Source: Candidatus Manganitrophus morganii (GTDB taxonomy: Bacteria; Nitrospirota; Nitrospiria; SBBL01; Manganitrophaceae). Taken from it: 64,000 nt of DNA. Made by a program: the position numbers and the translations under genes. Location of the stretch: the NCBI GenBank assembly GCA_021651055.1, contig JAJHOH010000001.1:2976001-3040000 (forward strand). The letters run 5' to 3'. Under the pieces are notes generated by a model, which made no database searches, was not told the DNA's origin, and saw nothing but the letters and a program-made list of their open reading frames with translations. Of this stretch, positions 28,443 to 36,696 are shown piece after piece. The stretch's first letter is position 1, and every line of letters begins with the position of its first letter.

Positions 28443-29870
28443 TTAAAAACTGTAAGTCAATTCCAGATAGACCCGGTCATTGTTTTTAAAAAATCCGACG
28501 AAATTGAATTCGCCCGGCAGCGGGCCGCCGATCTCTCCATGGAAGATGTCGGCCCCCACGGCGATTTTGAAAGCGTCGTTCAATTGATAAGTCGCCTTGG
28601 GACGGATCAAGAGCTCCCGGTCATTCACAAAATAGATCGTCAGCATCTCCAAAAGCAAGCGGCCGTAGAAAAGCTCTTTACGGATGAACAGGCCCCAGAC
28701 GGTATCGATCCGGTCCTGAATGATTTCGGATTGGTATCCCAAAATATATTGCTGTTGAACCTGCAGGGAGAGGTCCGCCCCGAAGACGCGCCAATCGACG
28801 CTCAATGCATATTTCCAATAATCCCGTTGAATCTCTCCAAGGGTCAATGTCAAGGCGTCCGGATTGTCCGAATCGGGATCCGGGTTGAAGCGGCCGAATC
28901 GGGTTCCGAACATCTTTCCATGGACAAAGGCGGCCTCGCCGTTGAAGACCAGCGATTCAATCCCCTTTGAGAAGGTGGTTCCTACAATACGAAGCCGGGT
29001 ATGTCTCGGATTAAAGGCCACCTCCGGAGAAACCCCGAATTCTCCCAGACCGAAGACGGTCCGAAAGGCCGACGGGAAATCATCCCAGGTATAGAAGTAG
29101 CTCAGCGAAGTATCCCATCCCCCGATCTGACGCATTACTTTGATCGCCCATTCGCTGTTCTTCAAGTTCTGAGAGGGTGTCTCAAGCCCTTCCAGTACCT
29201 GGAATTGTTCCCATTCACTTCCGACCGAGGCCGGTTTGTGAAACTCAAGATCGGGAATCCAGAGAATCTCCACCGTGTTCGGATCGAAATAGAAATCGGC
29301 CTTGATCATCCAGAGGGGGATATATCGATCTTGAATCTCTCTCAAGATAAACTCCTGGAAATCGAGCGGGTTGACCTCATCGGTGACCCGCGCCCCCTCC
29401 ACAACCCCCCATCGGACGATCTGTTTTCCGATCCGCAGATCGAGCCTCGGGAAAAAAAGATCAAGATAAAACTCCCGCAGCTCGGTCTCCTTCTGCTCGA
29501 CCTCAATCTTCCGGAGGTTTCCAATCCGGAGGGCTTTAATCTCCTCGGCGGTAAGATCCTCACTCAGAATGGTCCGCGGATTCTTCCTCGGGACGACATT
29601 ATCGACCTCCTGGAAATCGTACACCGCATCGTAATAGCTTCGGACCAATGCAGTCAACTGCACCGATGAGGAGGGGATATAACGCGCCTCCAGACGGGCC
29701 AGGTTATATATTTTGGTAAAGGAGGCCGGGTTGACATAGCGGTAGGCGGTCTCGTTTTTAAGCTGGCCATGGAATGTGAAGGTCTCTTGGGCGAAGGTAT
29801 TTGCGATCATCATGTTTTGGGTCACTAAAAAAATAAAAATGAAAAAGAGGAGAGCGAAACTAAAACGCAA
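28443..29870 (-). CDS. outer-membrane beta-barrel protein, DUF1302-like
   Basis: 475 residues from TTG 29870, which overlaps the upstream stop by 11 bases and follows GGGGGTGA. A signal peptide (FALLFFIFIFLVTQNMM, then FAQE) leads into alternating beta strands ending in an aromatic residue (YLELTYSF), the barrel sorting signal. LRIGKQIVRWG followed by VTDEVNPLDFQE closely matches the DUF1302 family signature. Such proteins are outer-membrane channels of uncertain cargo. Translational coupling to the TPR/barrel protein upstream suggests the two form one apparatus. Confidence 0.78.
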   Translation of the reverse strand: MRFSFALLFFIFIFLVTQNMMIANTFAQETFTFHGQLKNETAYRYVNPASFTKIYNLARLEARYIPSSSVQLTALVRSYYDAVYDFQEVDNVVPRKNPRTILSEDLTAEEIKALRIGNLRKIEVEQKETELREFYLDLFFPRLDLRIGKQIVRWGVVEGARVTDEVNPLDFQEFILREIQDRYIPLWMIKADFYFDPNTVEILWIPDLEFHKPASVGSEWEQFQVLEGLETPSQNLKNSEWAIKVMRQIGGWDTSLSYFYTWDDFPSAFRTVFGLGEFGVSPEVAFNPRHTRLRIVGTTFSKGIESLVFNGEAAFVHGKMFGTRFGRFNPDPDSDNPDALTLTLGEIQRDYWKYALSVDWRVFGADLSLQVQQQYILGYQSEIIQDRIDTVWGLFIRKELFYGRLLLEMLTIYFVNDRELLIRPKATYQLNDAFKIAVGADIFHGEIGGPLPGEFNFVGFFKNNDRVYLELTYSF

Positions 29871-32800
29871 CGTTCACCCCCAACGTCAGCGTTCTTTTTT
29901 CATAATCTCCCAAGGCGGTGCTTCTTCCCAGCAGGATATCCTCTTGGCTCACAAATGCCGGGCCGAGGTTCGACCGATTCTCCTGCCATCGATAATCGAT
30001 GAAGAGATTTGTGCTCTCGCTCCAGGTATAAAGAAGCCCCACGCTGTAGGAGAGGAGGGTGTTCTGTCGGAGTCGGCCTTCCGGGTCCAGGGCGTCGGGA
30101 TGGAGAAAGTCTTGTAAGAAAACAGCTGCCGATCCCCGGAATTGAAGATCGGGGCGAAGCCATCTTCGGTATCCGATTTGAAGGCGATGGCCTTGGTAAC
30201 TATTTTCGAGAGAGCCCGGGCTCTGTCGGTCGTTAAAGGTATAGGAGAGGTCGGCTTCATCCTGCCAGCCGAAAGCCTGGGTTGCCGACAAAGTCCCCCG
30301 ATGTTCTTGAGCATCGAGCCTGGCGTTGTGGCGAAAATAGAAGTCGCTGAATCCATATTCGAGAGAGAGAATAGTGGGAATTGTTCCAAAGCGGCTCATG
30401 GAGGCGGTTCCCTGTGAAAGGAGAAGCCCCACACCGCCGTTTTTGGCGAAGCTGGCTTGGAAGCGTCCGGTCATTCCGTAGGAGAAGGAGGTGCTTGGCC
30501 GATGTTGGAATCCCACGGAGAGGCCATGATTGCTGAAGTAGATTGAACTGCGGTAGTAAAAGGTCGTATCCTGCTGATAGGAAAAAGGAATTTGAAATTG
30601 TGGGGACCGGACCAAATAATAAGCCAGATTCACCGAAAGACTGGTAAAGGTCTCATCCTGCGGCGGAGGGAAGAGATCCTGGGGCGGCGGGCCGAGGTTA
30701 AAGTTGCTATCTAGCCCGGCGGCATATCCGACATTTCCGAAAAAGCGCCTCTCAAGCCTCAGGACGTTTGCCTCGATCTCCTTGACCTCCATCGGGTGTG
30801 GATCAGGCGCCACCTCCAGAAGCGATTTGTAGAAGGTTAGGGCTTTATCGTTCTCCTCTTGCCATTCATAAAGGTAGCCAAGGCGGGCGTAAGGAGGGAG
30901 GTAGCGGCGATCGATCTCGATCGCCGCCTTATACGCCGCGACCGGTTCTTTCAAAAGGCGCGGCTCCTTCTTCACCCGCTCCGCATTTTCCCGATTCAGT
31001 CCCCCTTCGCCGAAATTGAGATGCTCATAAAGGAGGCCGAGGTTGTAATGATAACGCGCCTCGTCGGGGCGAAGGGCGACAGCTTGCTTAAAGTCCCAGA
31101 GCGCCAGTTGAAGCCGCGCCGGGTCGGGTCTTTCGACATCGGCAGCCGGCTGGGCCGTCCCGCTCTTGGAAGCGATTTCGGAGAGGCTGTTTAAAACCGC
31201 AAGCCCCCGCTTCTCATGGCGCTCGGCCTCTCTCAGCCGTTTGAGATTTTCGGTAACGGCGGCAAGCCGGGCCGACGCTTCTTTGTATTCCGGCGCGTCG
31301 CCTCGCTCTTTCTGTAGCAGGAGGCGTCGATAGGTCTGGGCGGCGGCCGGCAGCATCCCTCTCGTTTCTTCGATGAAACCGAGCCGAAGAAGGGCGCCCA
31401 AATGGAGCGGATCGGCGTCGAGAATCTTCATGAAAACGCCGGTCGCCTCGGGCAACTTACCCTCTATCGCATAAACGATCCCGAGGGAGTAGAGGATCGA
31501 GAGGTTGTCTTTCTCTTCGTTAGACGCGGCTTCGAAAAGAGAGATCGCATTTTCGTTCTCCCCCTTGGCGAGGGCCTCTTGTGCTTGATTAAAGAGGGCG
31601 CGCGTTTTCGCGCGGGCTTCTTCCATTTTCTGTTGAGTGGCTCCCTTTTCTTTTTGGATTTCCTCGCGCGAGGTTCCGATCGACGTTAAGCCTGGATCAG
31701 AGAGGCTGAGAAGCCGATCGAGGGCATCGAGCGCTTTTGCGTGACGTCCTTCTTGAGCGTAAAGCCGGGAGAGCGCCCGCCAAGCCGGATAGAGGCCGGG
31801 GTGGAGTTCGACGGCCGCTTCAAAGGCGGCGATCGTTTTTTCTCTTTCCCCCTTTTTCTCGTAAACCTCTCCGAGAGCATGGTGAATCAGAGGACTTCCC
31901 GGCGAGAGGCGCGATGCCTGCTCCAGCGAAATCTGGGCTTCGTCCAGCTCTCCGCTCGCTTTCTTCTGGAGCCCGTCCCGATAAGGTGGGGCCGCCTCAA
32001 TGGGGGCCTTGAGCATCTCAAATTCCGTTTGGAGGAGTCCGGCCTGGGCTTCCAGGTAGAAGAGGCCTTCCTGGCCATTTGGGGAAAGGGAAAGGGTCTT
32101 GATGTAGGCGGCCAAAGAATCCTTGAAGGCGCGCTCTGCGCGGAGGGCTTTTCCAAGGAGGAGATGGAGAGTGCGGGAGTCCGGCTCCAGAAGGAGGGCC
32201 TCATTCACCGCTTGAACGACCAGATCGGGCCGATTGGTCTTGTCGTAGAACCGCGCCAGATTGTGATGGACGACCGGAAGCCCGGGATCGATCGCCGCAG
32301 CCGCCTGAAAGTATTGAAGGGCCTCCCCCCATTTTCCTTCTTGTGTCAGAAATTCCCCCCTTTGGGTCAGTTCCTGGATTTCTTTCCGGTCCAGCAGGAG
32401 AAAAAGTGCCTCCTTAGCGGATCGAATTTCCGGGAGGGTCTCGTCGTGATTTAAGAGAAGGAGGGCTTCATACTCTTTGATCGCTTCATCGGTTTTTCCG
32501 ATCTGGTCGTAGAGTTTCGCCAGGGAGAGATGGGGCTGAAGGGCGGTGGAATCGATCTGAATCGCTTCCCGATAGACCTCTTCCGCCTTGGTTGGATTTC
32601 CAAGTTGAGAAGCCAGGCTCCCCATAAAGAGTCGAATCGAGAGGCTCTTTGGAAGAAGTTCAGCCGCTTTCTGATAAAGAGCCCAGGCCTCCTTGGCATT
32701 CCCCTCATTGAGCCGGGCTTCCGCTTGAGCGACCCACGTCTGAACCTGCCTTGCGATCTCCGGGGTGTCCCCCAGCTCTTTCAGGTGCTGTTCGGCCTCA

Positions 32801-33378
32801 CGCGCTTCCAAGGATGCCGCCGGGCCGTGCTCAATGACTTTCTGATAAGCCGCGACGGCTTCATCCATCTTCCTTTGTCTCTCCAAGATTTGGCCGAGGT
32901 GGAGCCAGGCGGAGATATGCGCGGGAGATAACGTAACCGTTTTTCTGAAAAGCTCCTCAGCCTGTTCGATCTTTCCCTGATTTCTGTAAACGAGACCGAG
33001 GCCGAAATATCCTCCAGGGTAGGTCGATGCCTTTTGGATCACCGCCTCGAAAGCTGTTTTTGCTTCTTCCAATCGGTTTGATTGAACATAGACCAGTCCA
33101 AGGTATTCGTGGGGAAGAACCAACGTGGGATCTTCTCGAAGGATCTCCAAAAATTCCGTTTCGGCCTCATTTATTTTTCCTTGTTGAAACAAGGCGACCC
33201 CTTTGTCGAATCGTTTCTTTAGTTCGGGGGAAGCGGCCAGTGCGCTTGAATGATTGATCAGATAGAAAAAAAGAAGAAAAGCAGAGCAGAGAATCGAAAG
33301 GAATCCTCTGTAGGAGGGTAAGAATTTTTCGGGTCCGAACCGGAAAGAGCGGGAAGATAGTAAAAAATTAATTTGCAT
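29860..33378 (-). CDS. TPR-repeat protein with C-terminal outer-membrane beta-barrel
   Basis: 1172 residues. A signal-like segment (GFLSILCSAFLLFFYLI, then ALAAS) precedes about fifteen tetratricopeptide repeats, many with the usual W/L/G/Y/A/P pattern (for example YPGGYFGLGLVYRNQGKIEQ, HISAWLHLGQILERQRKMDE). From about residue 910 the sequence becomes beta-barrel-like and ends GVNVAF. This periplasmic-TPR plus barrel plan is shared by exopolysaccharide exporters such as PgaA, BcsC and PelB, although no synthase is adjacent. The start has a poor ribosome site. It precedes the DUF1302-like barrel with an 11-base overlap. Confidence 0.8.
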   Translation of the reverse strand: MQINFLLSSRSFRFGPEKFLPSYRGFLSILCSAFLLFFYLINHSSALAASPELKKRFDKGVALFQQGKINEAETEFLEILREDPTLVLPHEYLGLVYVQSNRLEEAKTAFEAVIQKASTYPGGYFGLGLVYRNQGKIEQAEELFRKTVTLSPAHISAWLHLGQILERQRKMDEAVAAYQKVIEHGPAASLEAREAEQHLKELGDTPEIARQVQTWVAQAEARLNEGNAKEAWALYQKAAELLPKSLSIRLFMGSLASQLGNPTKAEEVYREAIQIDSTALQPHLSLAKLYDQIGKTDEAIKEYEALLLLNHDETLPEIRSAKEALFLLLDRKEIQELTQRGEFLTQEGKWGEALQYFQAAAAIDPGLPVVHHNLARFYDKTNRPDLVVQAVNEALLLEPDSRTLHLLLGKALRAERAFKDSLAAYIKTLSLSPNGQEGLFYLEAQAGLLQTEFEMLKAPIEAAPPYRDGLQKKASGELDEAQISLEQASRLSPGSPLIHHALGEVYEKKGEREKTIAAFEAAVELHPGLYPAWRALSRLYAQEGRHAKALDALDRLLSLSDPGLTSIGTSREEIQKEKGATQQKMEEARAKTRALFNQAQEALAKGENENAISLFEAASNEEKDNLSILYSLGIVYAIEGKLPEATGVFMKILDADPLHLGALLRLGFIEETRGMLPAAAQTYRRLLLQKERGDAPEYKEASARLAAVTENLKRLREAERHEKRGLAVLNSLSEIASKSGTAQPAADVERPDPARLQLALWDFKQAVALRPDEARYHYNLGLLYEHLNFGEGGLNRENAERVKKEPRLLKEPVAAYKAAIEIDRRYLPPYARLGYLYEWQEENDKALTFYKSLLEVAPDPHPMEVKEIEANVLRLERRFFGNVGYAAGLDSNFNLGPPPQDLFPPPQDETFTSLSVNLAYYLVRSPQFQIPFSYQQDTTFYYRSSIYFSNHGLSVGFQHRPSTSFSYGMTGRFQASFAKNGGVGLLLSQGTASMSRFGTIPTILSLEYGFSDFYFRHNARLDAQEHRGTLSATQAFGWQDEADLSYTFNDRQSPGSLENSYQGHRLQIGYRRWLRPDLQFRGSAAVFLQDFLHPDALDPEGRLRQNTLLSYSVGLLYTWSESTNLFIDYRWQENRSNLGPAFVSQEDILLGRSTALGDYEKRTLTLGVNVAF

Positions 33379-33442
33379 TCAAAAAAAAGAGTCTCTTTGT
33401 TTCATAATCACCTGCCGTCCATAGCAACCTCTCCAAGAGGAT

Positions 33443-33474
33443 CTTCTCCTGGGGGATGGTCCCCCCAGGAGAAG
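33443..33474 (-). other. perfect 13-bp inverted repeat between envelope genes
   Basis: CTTCTCCTGGGGG and its exact complement enclose a six-base loop in the spacer between the 33484 and 33378 genes. Without a T-run it is more likely an mRNA stabiliser or attenuator than a full terminator, and may raise expression of the two small exported proteins over the large ones. Confidence 0.6.
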
Positions 33475-33483
33475 AGGTGTTTG

Positions 33484-34350
33484 TTAGAAAAATACCGGGA
33501 ACTCGTCGGGGTTGGTTGGTGAAATGTTCAACCCCGGTGTCTGGAAGGCTCTCTCCGTCGGGAAATTGCTCCCGGTGAACGGAGACGTGCCCGGAGCCGG
33601 GAAGGCATTCCAGGACTGGGCATACGGGAAATCCACCGTTACATCCAATGCAAACGGTGTGGCTGTAGGGATTCCACTGTCGCCGGTTTGCGTTAGTTGC
33701 ATCCCTGCGACCATGTTGACCGGACCGTCAAAGGCAAATTGGTCCGGATCGGCCGACGCGGTGAATGTCGGAGCGACATCGGTCTCAGTGAACGTGATTG
33801 TGAGACCGGCCGCATTGTTGATGTTTTGAACGACCTGCTGATCGATCGACGCGGTCATGGTATCCGGGTCGAGGGTAAAGGTGATATGTCCCGCCGCATG
33901 GAACGGATCGGTTGCGGCGGTTCCCAAACCCAGGTCGATGTTTGAGGTGATAAGACCGGTGAGAGTATTGGTTTCCCCCGCTACCCCGCCAAAATCAGGC
34001 GCGGTTTGCGGGTCTGAACCTCCTTCAGTGCCGCAGAGAAGTCCGCAGCCGAAATCGGCATCGGCCCAAACGATTTTGTTGGGATTTCCGGTAAAAGAAC
34101 CGGGCATCCCAACTGCCTTGACGTAGTTGTCCAAGGTACAGTCCATCACTCCAGCCGTCCGGGCTCCGCAGGTAGGGGCCGTGACCGATTGCATCACTGT
34201 CCCGAGCTGTGCCGATGTAATGGCAAAGCCGAACTGCGTCGACCCGAGCGTGGTGCTGGTGGTGTTGGTCTGGATGTTCTGACCAAATGCCACTCCGGCC
34301 AGGAGGAAAACCCCCAGCGTCCCGAGCGTCATAAGTTGTCTGATTCTCAT
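33484..34350 (-). CDS. exported protein of unknown family
   Basis: 288 residues, ATG 34350 after AAGGAGG. A signal peptide (MRIRQLMTLGTLGVFLLAG, then VAFGQ) is followed by a Thr/Gly/Asp-rich mature domain with four cysteines (TCGARTAGVMDC, FGCGLLCGTEGG) and beta-type segments (HITFTLDPDTMTASIDQQVV, GLTITFTETDV). The composition suggests a secreted or surface beta protein with disulfides. It resembles the protein at 34456 in length class, composition and position, but clear homology was not established. It lies downstream of the c-di-GMP riboswitch in the same run. Confidence 0.6.
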   Translation of the reverse strand: MRIRQLMTLGTLGVFLLAGVAFGQNIQTNTTSTTLGSTQFGFAITSAQLGTVMQSVTAPTCGARTAGVMDCTLDNYVKAVGMPGSFTGNPNKIVWADADFGCGLLCGTEGGSDPQTAPDFGGVAGETNTLTGLITSNIDLGLGTAATDPFHAAGHITFTLDPDTMTASIDQQVVQNINNAAGLTITFTETDVAPTFTASADPDQFAFDGPVNMVAGMQLTQTGDSGIPTATPFALDVTVDFPYAQSWNAFPAPGTSPFTGSNFPTERAFQTPGLNISPTNPDEFPVFF

Positions 34351-34388
34351 ACACCCTCCTTATTGATGTTCCTTTAGGTGTTGCTTTT

Positions 34389-34436
34389 GCTGCCTCATTT
34401 CCCGGCAGCCCTCTCCGATCCATGATGGACCGGAGA
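34389..34436 (-). other. tandem hairpins in the spacer between two exported-protein genes
   Basis: In the minus-strand RNA, TCTCCGGTCCA pairs fully (one G-U) with TGGATCGGAGA around a three-base loop, followed by GCTGCC/GGCAGC. No T-run is present. A role in mRNA processing or attenuation is possible. Confidence 0.5.
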
Positions 34437-34455
34437 AGCCGTATGAACTCTCCGA

Positions 34456-35136
34456 CTACTGGTGCAAATTCGTTCCGCTGAATCCGTTTACGCTGTCGAA
34501 TTGAACCGTTCCCTGTGTGACGACGCCGTCGATTTCTTGGGTGAATGTTCCGGTCGCGCTTCCGATGAGGTTGCCGTCCGGGTCGGTTAATGAATTGATT
34601 GAGAAAAGAATTGAAAACTGTTGGCCTCCGATTTCCGAGGTACCGGGCGTTGGCCCGACGGTTTGGCTGATCCGGGAGGTAAAGGTATTGCTCCGGCCGT
34701 TGGGCATCGGAAGGGAAGACATTTCGTTTTCGGCCGAAAGGGTCATGTTGCTTTCTGTGAGATCGAACGGGGTCGAATGAAAAAGCGGGGTCCCGCTGTC
34801 GCCTGCAGGAATCCCGACGCCGAATTGATTGTTTGGAGGGAGCGCGTTTGCAATAATACTTGGAAGTTCGGCAGCCCTGGGATCTCCTTGAAATAGAGGG
34901 GTCGAGGTGTCAGGAAAAACGGTGCTTGGATCATGATTCGGGATGGAAGCGCAGGCGGCGCAGCCGAGAACCGGATTATTGAGAAGGTTGGTGTTGGTCG
35001 AAGTAATGGTAAAAGTGGCCGTGTTTTGGGCCGCGACTTCCCAGGGGGAAAACAAAAGGCCCATCATCCAAAATCCTGCGAAAAGGACGATCAATGCCTG
35101 CCGGGATAACCACCTGAATAGACCGCTTCGTCTCAT
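34456..35136 (-). CDS. exported protein under a c-di-GMP riboswitch
   Basis: About 226 residues from ATG 35136. The longer frame (from 35196) would start inside the riboswitch and run through its terminator, so it is rejected. A signal peptide (RQALIVLFAGFWMMGLL, then SPWEVAAQ) leads to a Ser/Thr/Asn-rich mature domain with one CAAC pair and beta-type strands (QQFSILFSINSLTDPDGNLI, GTFTQEIDGVVTQGTVQFD). The family is unknown. As the first gene behind the riboswitch it is the most directly controlled member of the envelope operon. Confidence 0.65.
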   Translation of the reverse strand: MRRSGLFRWLSRQALIVLFAGFWMMGLLFSPWEVAAQNTATFTITSTNTNLLNNPVLGCAACASIPNHDPSTVFPDTSTPLFQGDPRAAELPSIIANALPPNNQFGVGIPAGDSGTPLFHSTPFDLTESNMTLSAENEMSSLPMPNGRSNTFTSRISQTVGPTPGTSEIGGQQFSILFSINSLTDPDGNLIGSATGTFTQEIDGVVTQGTVQFDSVNGFSGTNLHQ

Positions 35137-35151
35137 AAAATTACCGCAGAT

Positions 35152-35186
35152 AAAAAAAGCCGCCATAGAAATTCCCTTTGGCGGCT
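35152..35186 (-). terminator. riboswitch expression-platform terminator
   Basis: In the minus-strand RNA, GCCGCCA pairs with TGGCGGC around a 13-base loop and is followed by seven T. Its 5' arm is the last part of the aptamer, so aptamer folding and termination would compete. Confidence 0.85.
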
Positions 35187-35256
35187 CGACAGGCATGGCT
35201 TTTCAGCTTTAGCCTCGTTGCTCTGCGTCCCTCCCTTTCGAGAGGTTTGCTCTGAG
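35180..35256 (-). ncRNA. GEMM-I (c-di-GMP-I) riboswitch aptamer
   Basis: Reading the minus strand, the leader contains GAGCAAACC, a stem capped by a TCGAAAG tetraloop, GGGACGCAGAGC, GGCTAAAG and a tail ending GAGCCGCC. These occur in the order and spacing of the GEMM-I consensus (GGCAAACC, GAAA loop, GGGACGCAAAGC and so on). An intrinsic terminator overlaps its 3' end. A TATAAT box on the minus strand (plus-strand ATTATA at 35397-35402) could supply transcription, giving a leader of roughly 230 bases. It cannot be told by eye whether the ligand is c-di-GMP or the related cGAMP of GEMM-Ib. Confidence 0.85.
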
Positions 35257-35299
35257 CAAAGGATGAATCGTCGTTGCGTCGATGGAAGCAATTACGAGT

Positions 35300-35353
35300 G
35301 TGTTACCCGATCAGGTGCTGATTCGCTTTGCAACCCACCGTCTTCGTGGTTAC
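35300..35353 (-). ncRNA. possible second, degenerate GEMM-like aptamer upstream
   Basis: The minus strand reads GTAACCAC-GAAGACG-GTGGG-TTGCAAAGC, a small ATCAG/CTGAT hairpin and CGGGTAAC. This parallels AACC, a loop with GAA, GTGGGACGCAAAGC and GGGTTACC of GEMM-I, but with a short P2 stem. Tandem aptamers are known in this class. The match is partial. Confidence 0.3.
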
Positions 35354-35425
35354 GATTCCCGTTGGAAATCTCCCTGGTACTCGATCCGCCCATTCGATTA
35401 TATAATGATGGGCTATTTAAAATCA

Positions 35426-36382
35426 TCAAAAATAAAAATGAATTCCGATCATTCCTTCCACGCCGTCCAATTCGAGCGGCAGGTGTCTCACATCGGATCG
35501 GATTTCACATGTTGGAACCCCTCCCCGTTGGACCTCTCCATATGTAACGACCTCTCCCTCTTGGGGGCGGGGCTGAAGATCAGGCTCGCCGGGTTGGCAT
35601 CCCGTCTGTGACTCCAATGGAGGATCGGCCGAGAATCCCGAGGGGAAGAATCGCCTGATTTTCAGCCTGGAAATCTTCCCTACTATATAGCTGGTTCGGA
35701 ATGAAATTGCAATCCAATTTTTCAAAAAATAGGTGCCGCCGAATCCCCATCGGCTTGTGAATCCCCACCCCTCCGCTTCCAGTGAGCTGGCCACCGGGAA
35801 GGGCTCGGCAGCGGGGTCGGTCACCCGCAACAACGTATCGATCGTCATCTGGCCGTATGCAAGACCGATCAAGCCGATATCGAGATAAACCCGGCTCTTT
35901 TCCTCCACGATCGGGATATGATAACGCCAACCTAACCAGAGATTCGTGATCGAGACGTTATATCGGCTCGTCCGCGGCACCTGATCAAACGTGGTCGCCG
36001 TTGCCGTTGTGATCTGCGGAGCGATGTCGTTCCCTGTCGTCTCCCCGTCCCAAATGTTCAGGGTTGCCACAAAGGCGTGCCGGCGATTGACCTCCCGCAT
36101 CAGCTCAAGGCCAAAAGCCCGGTCGGCCTCGAAAGAGGGAACCTCCAGGTTCCTCACCGCCGGAGTGAATTCCTCATTCGGCTGAAGTTGGTGATTCGGA
36201 TCTTGAAGAATCGCCGAGCTGCGCTCATTTAAAATTCTGTTTAGCGTTCTCAGCGACGGCTTATAAACCCCTCCGAGGATCCCGACTTCCCATCTTCCTT
36301 CTTCTTCGGCAGCGAAGCTTTTTCCGGTTCCGGTCAGGAGAAGAAGTAAAACGATTCCATATTTTAGGATCTGAAACGTAAT
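35426..36382 (-). CDS. outer-membrane beta-barrel protein, start codon unclear
   Basis: The frame is open to a TAA at 36386-36388. Upstream of an internal GTG (36157) it encodes a convincing signal peptide (YGIVLLLLLTGTGKSFAA then EEEGRW) and mature sequence, so GTG 36157 is not the true start. No ATG, GTG or TTG exists in that extension; ATT 36382 is the first possible codon, giving about 318 residues. The mature part is beta-rich and ends in the barrel signal GIHFYF, with two cysteines near the C-terminus (TGCQPGE, PTCEIRS). Function unknown. It has its own promoter at 36533-36561. Confidence 0.65.
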   Translation of the reverse strand: MTFQILKYGIVLLLLLTGTGKSFAAEEEGRWEVGILGGVYKPSLRTLNRILNERSSAILQDPNHQLQPNEEFTPAVRNLEVPSFEADRAFGLELMREVNRRHAFVATLNIWDGETTGNDIAPQITTATATTFDQVPRTSRYNVSITNLWLGWRYHIPIVEEKSRVYLDIGLIGLAYGQMTIDTLLRVTDPAAEPFPVASSLEAEGWGFTSRWGFGGTYFLKNWIAISFRTSYIVGKISRLKIRRFFPSGFSADPPLESQTGCQPGEPDLQPRPQEGEVVTYGEVQRGGVPTCEIRSDVRHLPLELDGVEGMIGIHFYF

Positions 36383-36532
36383 CGATTAACTTTCTTAAGT
36401 GTTAATGAAGCAACGGGCCGACCTCTCCCGTTCCGGATTTGGTTTCTCCGTTTCTGACGGTTCTACGAGATGATCGAACGCGAACCAAATTTTTTGTTTA
36501 CCTGAACTTCGAGAGGGCATTACCAGACTACG

Positions 36533-36561
36533 AAAATATCTGTAATTATCTTCTTTGTCAA
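36533..36561 (-). promoter_or_regulatory. promoter for the barrel gene ending at 35426
   Basis: Minus strand TTGACA (36556-36561), a 17-base spacer and TATTTT (36533-36538). It lies in the 310-base spacer between the divergent barrel and trpE genes, in which no other gene was convincing. Confidence 0.55.
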
Positions 36562-36696
36562 GAAATTTATGCTGCTCTCCGAGTGTCTTATCCGAATGAT
36601 TTTATTCATCGTGAAGAGGCGCAAAGATTGGCCAGAATTCGTTGACTTTTTTATGATCTCTATGGTAGCCTGGAACACCCGTTTTATGGAAGTCTC

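Noticed and set aside
36439-36645. 68-codon plus-strand frame upstream of trpE
   Set aside because: No ribosome site, no similarity, and it overlaps the divergent promoter region.
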